12,849 bases of DNA from Acidobacteriaceae bacterium (lineage in GTDB: Bacteria; Acidobacteriota; Terriglobia; Terriglobales; Acidobacteriaceae), in contig PMXH01000476.1 in NCBI GenBank assembly GCA_003165855.1, positions 1-12,849 on the forward strand. The letters are read 5' to 3'. Within the stretch, counting starts at the first letter, position 1. Each line of letters starts with the position of its first letter. Both the position numbers and the translations under genes were made by a program. This document shows positions 1-7,000 of this stretch, one piece after another. The notes under the pieces are model-generated. The model made no database searches. It was given only the letters and a program-made list of their open reading frames with translations, and had not been told where the DNA came from.

Positions 1-51
<51 letters not shown>

Positions 52-562
52 GATTTCTCAATCCCAAGCACTTAGCGCCCCGGTTTGCGTACTGAAATCG
101 CTCATCTGCTGCTTCTCGGTGGGCTTCTAGTGTCCCGTCGGGAAGAAATCGTTCAAGCGATTGCGGACTAGAGTTGTGGACTGAGAAACCAGCCATCACC
201 AAGGTCCAGTCTGCGGGCTTGACTGTACTTCGAGATTCTCCGGTTTCTTCTTCGCGGCAAGATCCTTAAGGCGTTCCTGCTCCACCGCCCGCTCCATGAA
301 CGCGCAAAAGTTCCTGCCGAAGCCTTCTAAGTCGCCCCATATCGTTTCCTTGCTTGTCGCGACATCTTCGGCTTGCAGCAGTTCCGCTTGCAAACGTGAA
401 TTTCGCCCTCGATGGAGGTTCGTGAATGGTCGAAGAGGCGCAAAAGGCAGCATTAGAGCAGGTTTGGCAGTTCTACCGGCGGCCGCATTATGAGTACAGG
501 GATCTGCAGGTGCTGACCCGCACCGCACCGCATTGGTCGAAATCCTCCGGCCGCCCCATTGT
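52..562. other. Region without a secure gene downstream of the tRNA
   Basis: This stretch lies between the tRNA and the 3' end of the minus-strand hydrolase gene. I see no T-rich hairpin terminator after the tRNA, no insertion-sequence ends and no direct repeat of the tRNA 3' end that would mark an integrated element. Two weak small-ORF candidates fall here and are listed separately: minus strand 196-393, and plus strand 426-635, which overlaps the hydrolase 3' end. Bases 52-195 show only a small hairpin (AATCG and CGATT around 6 bases, near 146-161) of no clear role. Confidence 0.5.
196..393 (-). CDS. Possible small helical protein or gene remnant, unrecognised
   Basis: From a TTG at 391-393 the minus strand reads 65 codons that look protein-like. 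They are rich in Glu, Lys, Ala and Leu, for example FMERAVEQERLKDLAAKKK, and probably form one or two amphipathic helices. The frame stays open upstream to an ATG at 526-528, but residues coded above about 400 look like random translation, so that ATG is unlikely to be the true start. No good ribosome binding site precedes the TTG, and no family is recognised. It could be the C-terminal remnant of a decayed gene, or chance. Confidence 0.22.
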   Translation of the reverse strand: MQAELLQAEDVATSKETIWGDLEGFGRNFCAFMERAVEQERLKDLAAKKKPENLEVQSSPQTGPW

Positions 563-635
563 CTACTTCTCTTTCTGCAGGCGCTCGGGAAGGCTGGCAG
601 CGCCAGCTACCGCTTGCGGCTCCGGAAGAGACTGA
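426..635 (+). CDS. Possible 69-residue small protein, unrecognised
   Basis: An ATG at 426 has GGAGG at 414-418, a 7-base spacing that would be good for translation start. The first 35 or so residues (beginning MVEEAQKAALEQVWQFYRR) have G/C-ending codons and a helical look. After about residue 40 the frame runs antisense into the 3' end of the convergent hydrolase gene (overlap 563-635), and the protein becomes Arg/Ala/Ser-rich low-quality sequence. Either the true gene was frameshifted or truncated, or the whole ORF is fortuitous. No family is recognised. Confidence 0.25.
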   Translation: MVEEAQKAALEQVWQFYRRPHYEYRDLQVLTRTAPHWSKSSGRPIVYFSFCRRSGRLAAPATACGSGRD

Positions 636-1606
636 AGCTCGTGCTGAATCCATTCCAGGTTCGTGCTGTTATGGAAGGATGTGTTGAACTCTTGCAGAGT
701 CTTATAGAGGACGACGGTGGTGCCCGCTGGCACAGCCGCTCGCAGCTTTTCTTTGGCAGGCTTTGGCGTATCAGACTCGAAGGTCGTCTGCTGAAGCCGA
801 AACTCCTTCGCTTGAATCTTTGGCAGCCACTCGACCGGCTCAAGCGCGGCTGCTCTCTTCAAAAATTCCGGTTTCACGTACTCCGCCCGTTCGTCCTGCG
901 GCACAAAAGGGGAGGTTGCCATCCAGATCGGCCAATCGCCCCATGGATCCAGCACATCGAGAACCTTAATCCGCGGATCGACAGCCGAAGCGAGGATCGC
1001 GATGCTTGCTCCCGACCCTTGCCCAAACATACCCACGCGGCTCGTATCCAGATCGCCGCGCGCGGTTAGATAAGTTAGCACCATCTGCACGTCGTGCGCC
1101 GAGGTCGCCAGACACTCCTGCAATTCGCTGAGGAACCATTCCTTCATCGGACGGTCGTGATAGCGATGTCCGGTAAGTGCTGAAACAAAGCCCACGGCGG
1201 CAAAGCCATCCTTGGTCAGGGCACTTTGAAAGATTTCACTCTTGAAAGCGTCCGTGTCCGCGGGATAACCGTAAAGATGCAAGATCACCGGAGGCTTCTT
1301 GACTCCCTTGGGCTTCATTACATAGAGGTCGAGCGGATCGCCCCATCGCCACTGTAGCTGGAGCAGTTCCACGGTGTAGCCCGGGTGTTCATCGACAAAG
1401 GGGCCGACGGGCGTAACGGGCTTCAGATGGCTGCTGCTCAATGCCGGTGAACTCCAGTCCTCGGTCACACCCGGGAACCGAGTGTCGTTTGGATCAGCTA
1501 TCGGCGGAGATGCCCGTAATTGGCCGAGAGCGATGGGTGCCAAAGATAAGAGTGCGACTCCGAGAGCGAGCGTTCTAATGAATATGGACAGCCGCGGACT
1601 GTACAT
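563..1606 (-). CDS. Secreted alpha/beta-hydrolase-fold protein with atypical nucleophile elbow
   Basis: The 347-residue product begins with a signal peptide: basic n-region, hydrophobic core at about 11-25, and likely cleavage after the ALG at 26-28. The rest resembles the dienelactone hydrolase/acetyl-xylan-esterase type of alpha/beta hydrolase. A strand plus oxyanion-loop segment ILHLYGYPADTDAF lies at 108-121. The elbow RVGMFGQGSGASIAI is at 190-204, the probable acid is D279 in ESDTP after a late strand, and the probable His is H312 in SFHN after the last strand. In the usual G-x-S-x-G pattern the nucleophile position aligns with G197, and Ser sits one residue later (S198). The protein may therefore be inactive, use a shifted Ser, or belong to a divergent subfamily. 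The ATG is set by GGAGG at 1611-1615 (spacing 4). It lies 94 bases downstream of the PstS-like gene on the same strand, so co-transcription is possible. The substrate is unknown. Confidence 0.85.
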   Translation of the reverse strand: MYSPRLSIFIRTLALGVALLSLAPIALGQLRASPPIADPNDTRFPGVTEDWSSPALSSSHLKPVTPVGPFVDEHPGYTVELLQLQWRWGDPLDLYVMKPKGVKKPPVILHLYGYPADTDAFKSEIFQSALTKDGFAAVGFVSALTGHRYHDRPMKEWFLSELQECLATSAHDVQMVLTYLTARGDLDTSRVGMFGQGSGASIAILASAVDPRIKVLDVLDPWGDWPIWMATSPFVPQDERAEYVKPEFLKRAAALEPVEWLPKIQAKEFRLQQTTFESDTPKPAKEKLRAAVPAGTTVVLYKTLQEFNTSFHNSTNLEWIQHELQSLPEPQAVAGAASLPERLQKEK

Positions 1607-1610
1607 CTTT

Positions 1611-1615
1611 CCTCC
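1611..1615 (-). promoter_or_regulatory. Ribosome binding site of the hydrolase gene
   Basis: On the minus strand GGAGG stands four bases before ATG 1606-1604. It supports this start, which also gives a complete signal peptide. Confidence 0.7.
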
Positions 1616-1629
1616 AGATCAAAGAGGAA

Positions 1630-1657
1630 GGGCGGCCCGAGTGAAAGCGGTCCGCCC
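1630..1657 (-). terminator. GC-rich hairpin between the PstS-like and hydrolase genes
   Basis: GGGCGGCCC (1630-1638) and GGTCCGCCC (1649-1657) form a 9-bp stem with one mismatch around a 10-base loop. Read on the minus strand, it lies just after the PstS-like stop codon and is followed by a pyrimidine-rich run (TTCCTCTTT) rather than a clean T tract. It could be a weak terminator or attenuator that lowers hydrolase expression relative to the upstream gene, or an mRNA 3'-end stabiliser. The stem is seen directly; the role is inferred. Confidence 0.4.
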
Positions 1658-1700
1658 CTCCGTGATCAGCCGAAACGGAGTACGTCCGGCTAGATCCTTT

Positions 1701-3515
1701 TTACTGTCTTTCGACAGGACCCAGGTTCGAGTCCGCCGAGCTTTCGTTTTGGATCAGTTGTGTCTGCGCGGCCGTGGTGACGCCGATCAGGGTCGGGATA
1801 ATGTAGCCGCCCATGTCGCCGCCTTTTTCTGGGCTGTTAACAGGGGTTCCTCCAAGAAGGGCTCCCGATCCGCTCTTCTGTTGGTAGTGCGAACGCACCA
1901 GTTTGAGACCCAGATCTGTAGTCCCAGTGACTGCCGCAGCCGGCACGTAGTCGGGAACCGCGTTGACAACGAAAATATTCGAGGCCTTCACGAGCGCCGC
2001 CGCGTTGGTTGCTCCAGTGCCATTAGAGATGAGCCGCTGCTCCGACCATGCGCGGTAAGTTCCGTTGCGAAGGGTCGGGAAAGAGAACCCGTTCTTCCAG
2101 ATGTCGTGCTCCGAGCAGGGAAATGAACCAGCCCCACCGGCGCAAGTCGCAGGCAGATTCGCAGCGGCCGGCAAAGTGCCGGCAGTGGCAGGCTGTCCGG
2201 GATCCAGTGTCGATCCGTAGGTTTGGAAAATAGGATCGACCCCGTTCAACTGAACGTAACCGTAAGCGGTGTTGTTTGCGATCGAGCTCACGTTCCCGTA
2301 GCTGAAGAAGGTGTAGCCGATGCCGTCGTGGCCATAGTTCGCGCCCGAGTTCAAAACGGACTTCACTTCTTCGCCAGTACCAATGGCGCGATAGCGTGCG
2401 CCGGCGCCAGCCAGGCAAGTTCCTGCCTGTGCTTTCAGCGGGTTATTCACCGGAGCGTCCACGTGGGCTTCCTGACTCAGCCCAAGAACCGGATTGGGAT
2501 AAACGGTGGGACGACGGAAAACGGTGGCCTCCGTGGTGTTCATGGTGCCAGAGAGGGGCTCGCGAAGATTGATGCTAATGGGTCCGGCCGGTAGACCGAA
2601 GGCACCGGCGTCACAGTCTGTGCCCGAGAACGCCTGTTGAAGTTGGATCTCGCTGGCGTTGGTCAAATTGGTGAGCTGACCCTTATCGCGCTCGATGACG
2701 AACACGATTGGGGCTGCGCCCACAGACACCACAGTGTATGTGGGGATCGTTGTATCACTAAAGGGATCCTTGCCGCTGATGTTGAACGCTAGAACGTTCG
2801 CAGCACCCGTGCTTCCGGGGTAGCCGCTCAATATTGGACTTCCTACTCCCTTACCCGTGGTCCCAATCGGGAACGCTGGGCAGGTGCCGGAGGCGTTATT
2901 GGCGTTGTATCCGAGCCCATCAAGTCCGTCGCTGGCGGATCCGCCCGCTGTGCCGGCTCCGAGGGCAGAATTCACACGACACACTACGAATGCTGCATCT
3001 TCCGGACGAATGTCCGTCGCCGCCACGCTGACAAGACTCCCAGACGTAAACAGAGCCTGGATGCTGGCCGGTAGATTCGTGTCTGCGCCCCACAGCGCGG
3101 TGGATATCTGTCCCGCACCCGCAGCCGACAGAGTAGCGGCAGAGCCGTTCACGTTGCAGTGAGGTTGAGCGAAGTAGCACCGGTCTCCGACGACGGAGTC
3201 GACTTTATCGAACACCCAGACGTTGGGAACGGTGGCGCTATCCCAAACAACCCAGAGTGTGCCGGCGTCGTTGTTCACGGGCGTTGGCCTAGTGTCCGTC
3301 AGGTTGACGGCATTGGAAGCGCTTGTCCAATGGAAGGTCGCGCCGCCGCCAGTCACGATGCTGGTCCCGTTGTTGTACGCGCCCAAGGCCAGCGTCTGCC
3401 ACAAGGCCGAAGAGCCCGCAATAACTACTTTAAGAGTTTGAGCGTGTACCTGAGGTACGATGCCCACGATCGCGGCCAAGACCAGCCCCGCGACAAGTGA
3501 TTTTCTGCTCGACAT
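1701..3515 (-). CDS. Secreted PstS-like (periplasmic binding fold) protein, oversized
   Basis: The 604-residue product has a signal peptide (SRKS n-region, hydrophobic core at about 8-20, cleavage after VHA at 23-25). Several segments match the phosphate-binding PstS family of class II periplasmic binding proteins. The first strand and loop, VVIAGSSALW, is at 30-39. SVAATDIRPEDA at 163-174 corresponds to the family's SDAPL region, with D168 as candidate ligand residue. REPLSGT at 318-324 corresponds to the RxDxSGT phosphate loop, and GIGYTFFSYGNV at 398-409 to the IGYVEYAYA segment. It is nearly twice the usual PstS length (about 320-350), with long Gly/Ala/Asn-rich insertions near 185-245 and 430-470. 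The key Asp of the RxDxSGT loop is replaced by P320, so the ligand need not be phosphate. No pstC, pstA or pstB is nearby. ATG 3515 is chosen because AGGA lies 7 bases upstream; in-frame ATGs further upstream would spoil the signal peptide. It diverges from the TonB receptor gene. Confidence 0.85.
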   Translation of the reverse strand: MSSRKSLVAGLVLAAIVGIVPQVHAQTLKVVIAGSSALWQTLALGAYNNGTSIVTGGGATFHWTSASNAVNLTDTRPTPVNNDAGTLWVVWDSATVPNVWVFDKVDSVVGDRCYFAQPHCNVNGSAATLSAAGAGQISTALWGADTNLPASIQALFTSGSLVSVAATDIRPEDAAFVVCRVNSALGAGTAGGSASDGLDGLGYNANNASGTCPAFPIGTTGKGVGSPILSGYPGSTGAANVLAFNISGKDPFSDTTIPTYTVVSVGAAPIVFVIERDKGQLTNLTNASEIQLQQAFSGTDCDAGAFGLPAGPISINLREPLSGTMNTTEATVFRRPTVYPNPVLGLSQEAHVDAPVNNPLKAQAGTCLAGAGARYRAIGTGEEVKSVLNSGANYGHDGIGYTFFSYGNVSSIANNTAYGYVQLNGVDPIFQTYGSTLDPGQPATAGTLPAAANLPATCAGGAGSFPCSEHDIWKNGFSFPTLRNGTYRAWSEQRLISNGTGATNAAALVKASNIFVVNAVPDYVPAAAVTGTTDLGLKLVRSHYQQKSGSGALLGGTPVNSPEKGGDMGGYIIPTLIGVTTAAQTQLIQNESSADSNLGPVERQ

Positions 3516-3522
3516 GATTGAT

Positions 3523-3526
3523 TCCT
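3523..3526 (-). promoter_or_regulatory. Ribosome binding site deciding the PstS-like start
   Basis: AGGA within AGAAAGGAATC on the minus strand ends seven bases before ATG 3515-3513. An in-frame ATG at 3531-3533 overlaps this site and would add MRKESI in front of a good signal peptide, so the inner ATG is preferred. Confidence 0.6.
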
Positions 3527-3702
3527 TTCTCATGGTTGCGACCATTACTACGTAACGTGAGGCATTGCGCCACACGCAGACAGAAGACCTTCCCGCAAGT
3601 TCCCAGCACTTTCCCGTGCCTATTCAGTTAGTCGGCGTGCCGCCGAGCCCACATACCAACTCGACAAAAGGAAGCTGTATTTCAGGCCGGAGTGTATCCA
3701 CT

Positions 3703-3748
3703 CATTGTTAAGGGTCTGTGACAAGTTAGTGAAAAGTTCTTAACAGTG
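3703..3748. repeat. Inverted repeat with 26-base spacer (operator candidate)
   Basis: CATTGTTAAG (3703-3712) and CTTAACAGTG (3739-3748) are inverted copies, matching at 9 of 10 positions. The spacer holds the 11-bp tandem direct repeat. The arrangement is too widely spaced for a typical dimer operator on its own, but it fits a cruciform or a pair of binding sites. It lies midway in the divergent region, about 190 bases from the PstS-like start and 264 bases from the receptor start. Confidence 0.5.
3718..3739. promoter_or_regulatory. 11-bp tandem direct repeat, Pho-box-like
   Basis: GTGACAAGTTA (3718-3728) is followed at once by GTGAAAAGTTC (3729-3739), identical at 9 of 11 positions. OmpR/PhoB-family response regulators typically bind such 11-bp-phased direct repeats. 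The E. coli Pho box, read on its complement, has two TGACAG units 11 bases apart; here TGACAA and TGAAAA have the same phasing. With a PstS-like gene next door, phosphate-type control is an attractive but unproven reading. Confidence 0.4.
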
Positions 3749-3999
3749 GTTCCGTGTCTGCTGAAGCGCTCTCGCGACGATTGGGGTTGTTGTTTCACCA
3801 AGACGCCGTGGTCGTGCGCGGAGGCGGAGATGCGAATGGTGCGTTGGCGTTGCAGTGGGACCCCGCAATGCGCGGCTATATGGATTAGGTCTAGATTAAG
3901 AAAACGGTTCGATGAAATTTCACATACCATTAACCTTGCAGCATTGACCCGCCGTTACAATCCCCTCTTTCGCCGCATTGCCTTCAACAAATCTTGCCC

Positions 4000-4003
4000 G
4001 GAG
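4000..4003 (+). promoter_or_regulatory. Ribosome binding site deciding the GTG start of the TonB receptor
   Basis: GGAG is 8 bases before GTG 4012. An upstream in-frame TTG at 3994 would place this motif inside the coding sequence and has no good site of its own. The GTG start also puts Lys at residue 2, giving a standard signal peptide n-region. Confidence 0.65.
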
Positions 4004-4011
4004 CAACGAGT

Positions 4012-7000
4012 GTGAAACTGTTTGCGCCCTGCCGCTTTGCGCGCTTCTTCAGCGTGCTGACCCTCCTGTTCGCAGGGTTGTCGATCAGTGTCGCTCAAGA
4101 GCAACCGAATCCGGCGGCACCTACGGGCACCATCAACGGGACGGTGACCGATCAGACCCAGGCAGTAGTAACAGGCGCAAAAGTACTGCTGACAAATCAG
4201 GCCGGAGAGAAACTTGAAACCCAAGTCAACGAGAAGGGCATATATTCCTTCGCCGGACTTAAGCCGGGGACTTACACGCTGACCGTGACGGCTCCAAATT
4301 TCGCTTTGAAAACCTTTGACTACATCACACTCTCTGCGGGTCTCGAATTAACGCTGGACGCCACACTGGAGCCAGCTAGCGAGAAAACCGAAGTAAACGT
4401 CGAGTCCGGCAATGTGGGTCAGGTCGAGACCGAGAGCGCCTCTGTTTCCGGAACCATCACACAAAAAGAGGTCGTGTCGATTGGACTCAACGGCCGCAAT
4501 TTCACGCAACTGATCGCACTCGCGCCCGGAGTGAGCAATCAGACCGGCCAGGACGAAGCTAAGGTGGGAGTCGTGGGCAGCGTGAAGTACAGCGTTAATG
4601 GAGGCCGCGTCGAGTACAACACTTTTGAGGTGGACGGCAGCGACGTGCTGAACACCGGCCTGAACGGCGCCTCAAGCACCCTTATGGTTTACCCCAGCCT
4701 GGACGCAATTCAAGAAGTGAAGGTGCTTACGTCCAACTACGGTGCCCAGTTTGGGCGTACGGCATCCGGGACAGTACAGGTGACGACTAAGTCCGGAACC
4801 GCCAAGCTGCACGGCAACCTCTACGAATTCATCCGTAACGAAGCGTTTAACGCGCGAAATTACTTCGACATCGTATATACGACTCCACCTGCTCCCGGGC
4901 AAATTGTTGGGCCAACCTTTGGAGGCAAGGCTCCGCTCTATCGCCGGCAGGATTTCGGGGGCACAATCGGCGGGCCGCTAACCATCCCTGGTGTTTACAA
5001 CCCCAAGAAGGACAAGACCTTTTTCTTTTTCTCGGAAGAATTCCGTCTGGAGAAAACTCCCACGGAATACAACCAGGCGGTGCCGGACCTCAAAGAGCGT
5101 GGCCTGATCCTGACGCCGCAAGGCGTGCAGCAGAACCTGCAAGTGGCCACCACGGGGGTGGTTTACCAGGACTTCGATTTTAGTGATGTGTGCCCACTGG
5201 GCGGGGGCAACTTTGTCCGTCAGCAATTCCCGGACTGTCCGTCGTTGCCCGCGCAGGGCCAACCCGGCGTTCTCCAGGCTCTGAACCATCTGCAAATGCC
5301 CGCCGACCCCATTGGCACTGAATCGACTACCAGCGTGGATAAGAACGCGTTGGCGATTTTGAACTCGAACCTGATACCGCTGCCCAATGCTCCATACGGC
5401 TGCAACTTCAGCCTGCCCAATCTCAACGCCACTCTCGGCAACCTCGACCCGACCGATCCCAACCATTGTTACAACGCTTCGGTGTCGCCTTCGACCTACT
5501 GGCGTGAGGAATTGTTTCGCATTGATCATCGATTGACCACAAACATCAAGTTGTCGTTTCGCTACGTTCACGATGCGTGGAATACGTCGGTGTTGACGCC
5601 CCAGTGGGGCGTTGTGCGCAACACATTCCCTACCGTGCAGAACAGCTTCTTCGGGCCGGGCACAAGCCTGGTGGCGCGCCTTACGCACACGATATCGCCG
5701 ACACTGCTGAACGATTCGGTCATCAGCTACGTGAATTCGAATATTACGTTGGCGGACAAGAACGGGCCGGGGGGTGCCCAGTTCCAGCGCAATCCCACAC
5801 TGGATCAGCCGCTCGTCCCTGACTCATCAGCTCCGGGACAGTGTAATCCCGCCCTCAGCGTCGATCCCGCAACTGGTTTTCCGCAATGCGCTATCGGTTA
5901 CATTTTCAATAACGCTTTTGGCGGCAAGATGCCGGGAGTCAACTTTCTCGGCACCAATGCCGCATACGGAGGTGAGGGCTTTGCCGCCGATCCTTCTTAC
6001 ATGCCCTGGAGCCATACCAATCCAACCTACTCCGTGCGCGATGACGTGGGGAAAGCGGTTGGCAAACATACGCTGCAGTTCGGGGCGCAATACGTATACT
6101 CCCAGCGCAATCAAACCAATAATGCGATCGGCGCGGCATCTGGCGACTTGCAGGGTCTTTTGACCTTCAGCAATCTTGCGCACAGTACGGGAAATGCCTT
6201 CGCTGATTTCCTGGTCGAATCGTCCGAGAATGCGAATCGAACTCCGACTGGCTTCATTCAGAGCTTTACTCAGGATTCCGCCCAGCACCGCTACTATCAA
6301 CGCTACCAAATCGCCGAGCCTTACTTTCAGGACGACTGGAAGGCAACCAGTCGCCTCACCTTTAACCTGGGTTTGAGAGTCAGTCTGTTTGGTACTTATA
6401 GCGAGAAGAACCAAAACGCGTGGAACTGGGAAGCTTCGCGATTCAACGCAACGCGCTTCGCAGTGGACCCGGTGTATGGGGTGCTTCTGGATAAAACTGC
6501 TGGGTCGGCTCCGGTGTCGTTCAACCCGGCCACGTTCCAATTGGATCCGGGCGTTGTGAGCGACTTGGGACTGGTTCAGTGCGGCGCGAACGGCACACCT
6601 GCAGGTTGCATGCAGGGGCATCTGTTCAATCCAGCTCCGCGAGTTGGTTTTGCCTGGGACCCTTGGGGCGACGGCAGGACGTCAATCCGCGGCGGCTACG
6701 GCATCTTTTTTGAGCATGGCACCGGCAACGAAGCCAACACCGGTTCTCTCGAGGCTAGCGCCCCGCTTGTCCTCAGCATGACACAACCGCTTCCCGTCAA
6801 CTATGCGTGCATTGGTAACGTTGGCTATGGTTCTGCGTTCGATCCCGCGAATAGCGCTTGTGCAAGCGCCCTGAGTTCGTCGACTTCCGTGCCTGTGGCC
6901 GGCTCCGTCTTTCCTCTGGACGTCACCTCGATTCCGACCAAGGCGGTTTGGTCCTATGCTCAGCAGTGGAGTTTTGGAATTCAGCGAGAACTCTCCAGGG

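Larger units (their letters stand above)
3516..4011. promoter_or_regulatory. Divergent intergenic region between PstS-like gene and TonB receptor operon
   Basis: About 500 bases with no credible gene must hold the promoters for both directions. ORFs that cross it on either strand give composition unlike real proteins. Visible elements are an 11-bp tandem direct repeat inside an inverted repeat (3703-3748, listed separately) and a small hairpin (ATGGT and ACCAT around TGCG, 3532-3545) in the PstS-like leader. TACAAT at 3956-3961 could be a -10 box for the receptor operon, but no well-spaced -35 precedes it, so I do not assign a promoter. The 3749-3930 stretch shows nothing I can name. Confidence 0.6.

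Noticed and set aside
1719..1735. A stretch resembling a tRNA T arm (ACCCAGG TTCGAGT CC), similar to the real tRNA at the window start, which could suggest a second tRNA or an attachment-site duplicate.
   Set aside because: The flanking bases do not pair as a T stem, no acceptor stem or CCA follows, and it is in frame inside the 3' end of the PstS-like gene. The match is short and interrupted, so chance is the simpler explanation.
1482..2126. Plus-strand open frames over the minus-strand genes (533-1069, 1482-2126).
   Set aside because: They run antisense to proteins with clear signal peptides and family motifs, and they give Arg/Ser-rich translations with no family resemblance.
3942..3961. 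TTGACC near 3944 and TACAAT at 3956-3961 as a -35/-10 promoter pair.
   Set aside because: The spacing is only about 6 bases, and other -35-like hexamers give 14 or 20 bases, so no acceptable promoter can be assigned.
3682..4015. Open frames on both strands in the divergent region (minus 3682-3930, plus 3746-4015).
   Set aside because: Translations are rich in Arg, Cys, Trp and His without structure-like patterning. The plus frame has no good ribosome binding site and overlaps the receptor start.
5827..6621. A 264-codon minus-strand open frame, and a similar 236-codon one at 4978-5688.
   Set aside because: Both are antisense to the TonB receptor barrel, which has clear family features throughout. 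The antisense proteins show no domain or credible start.
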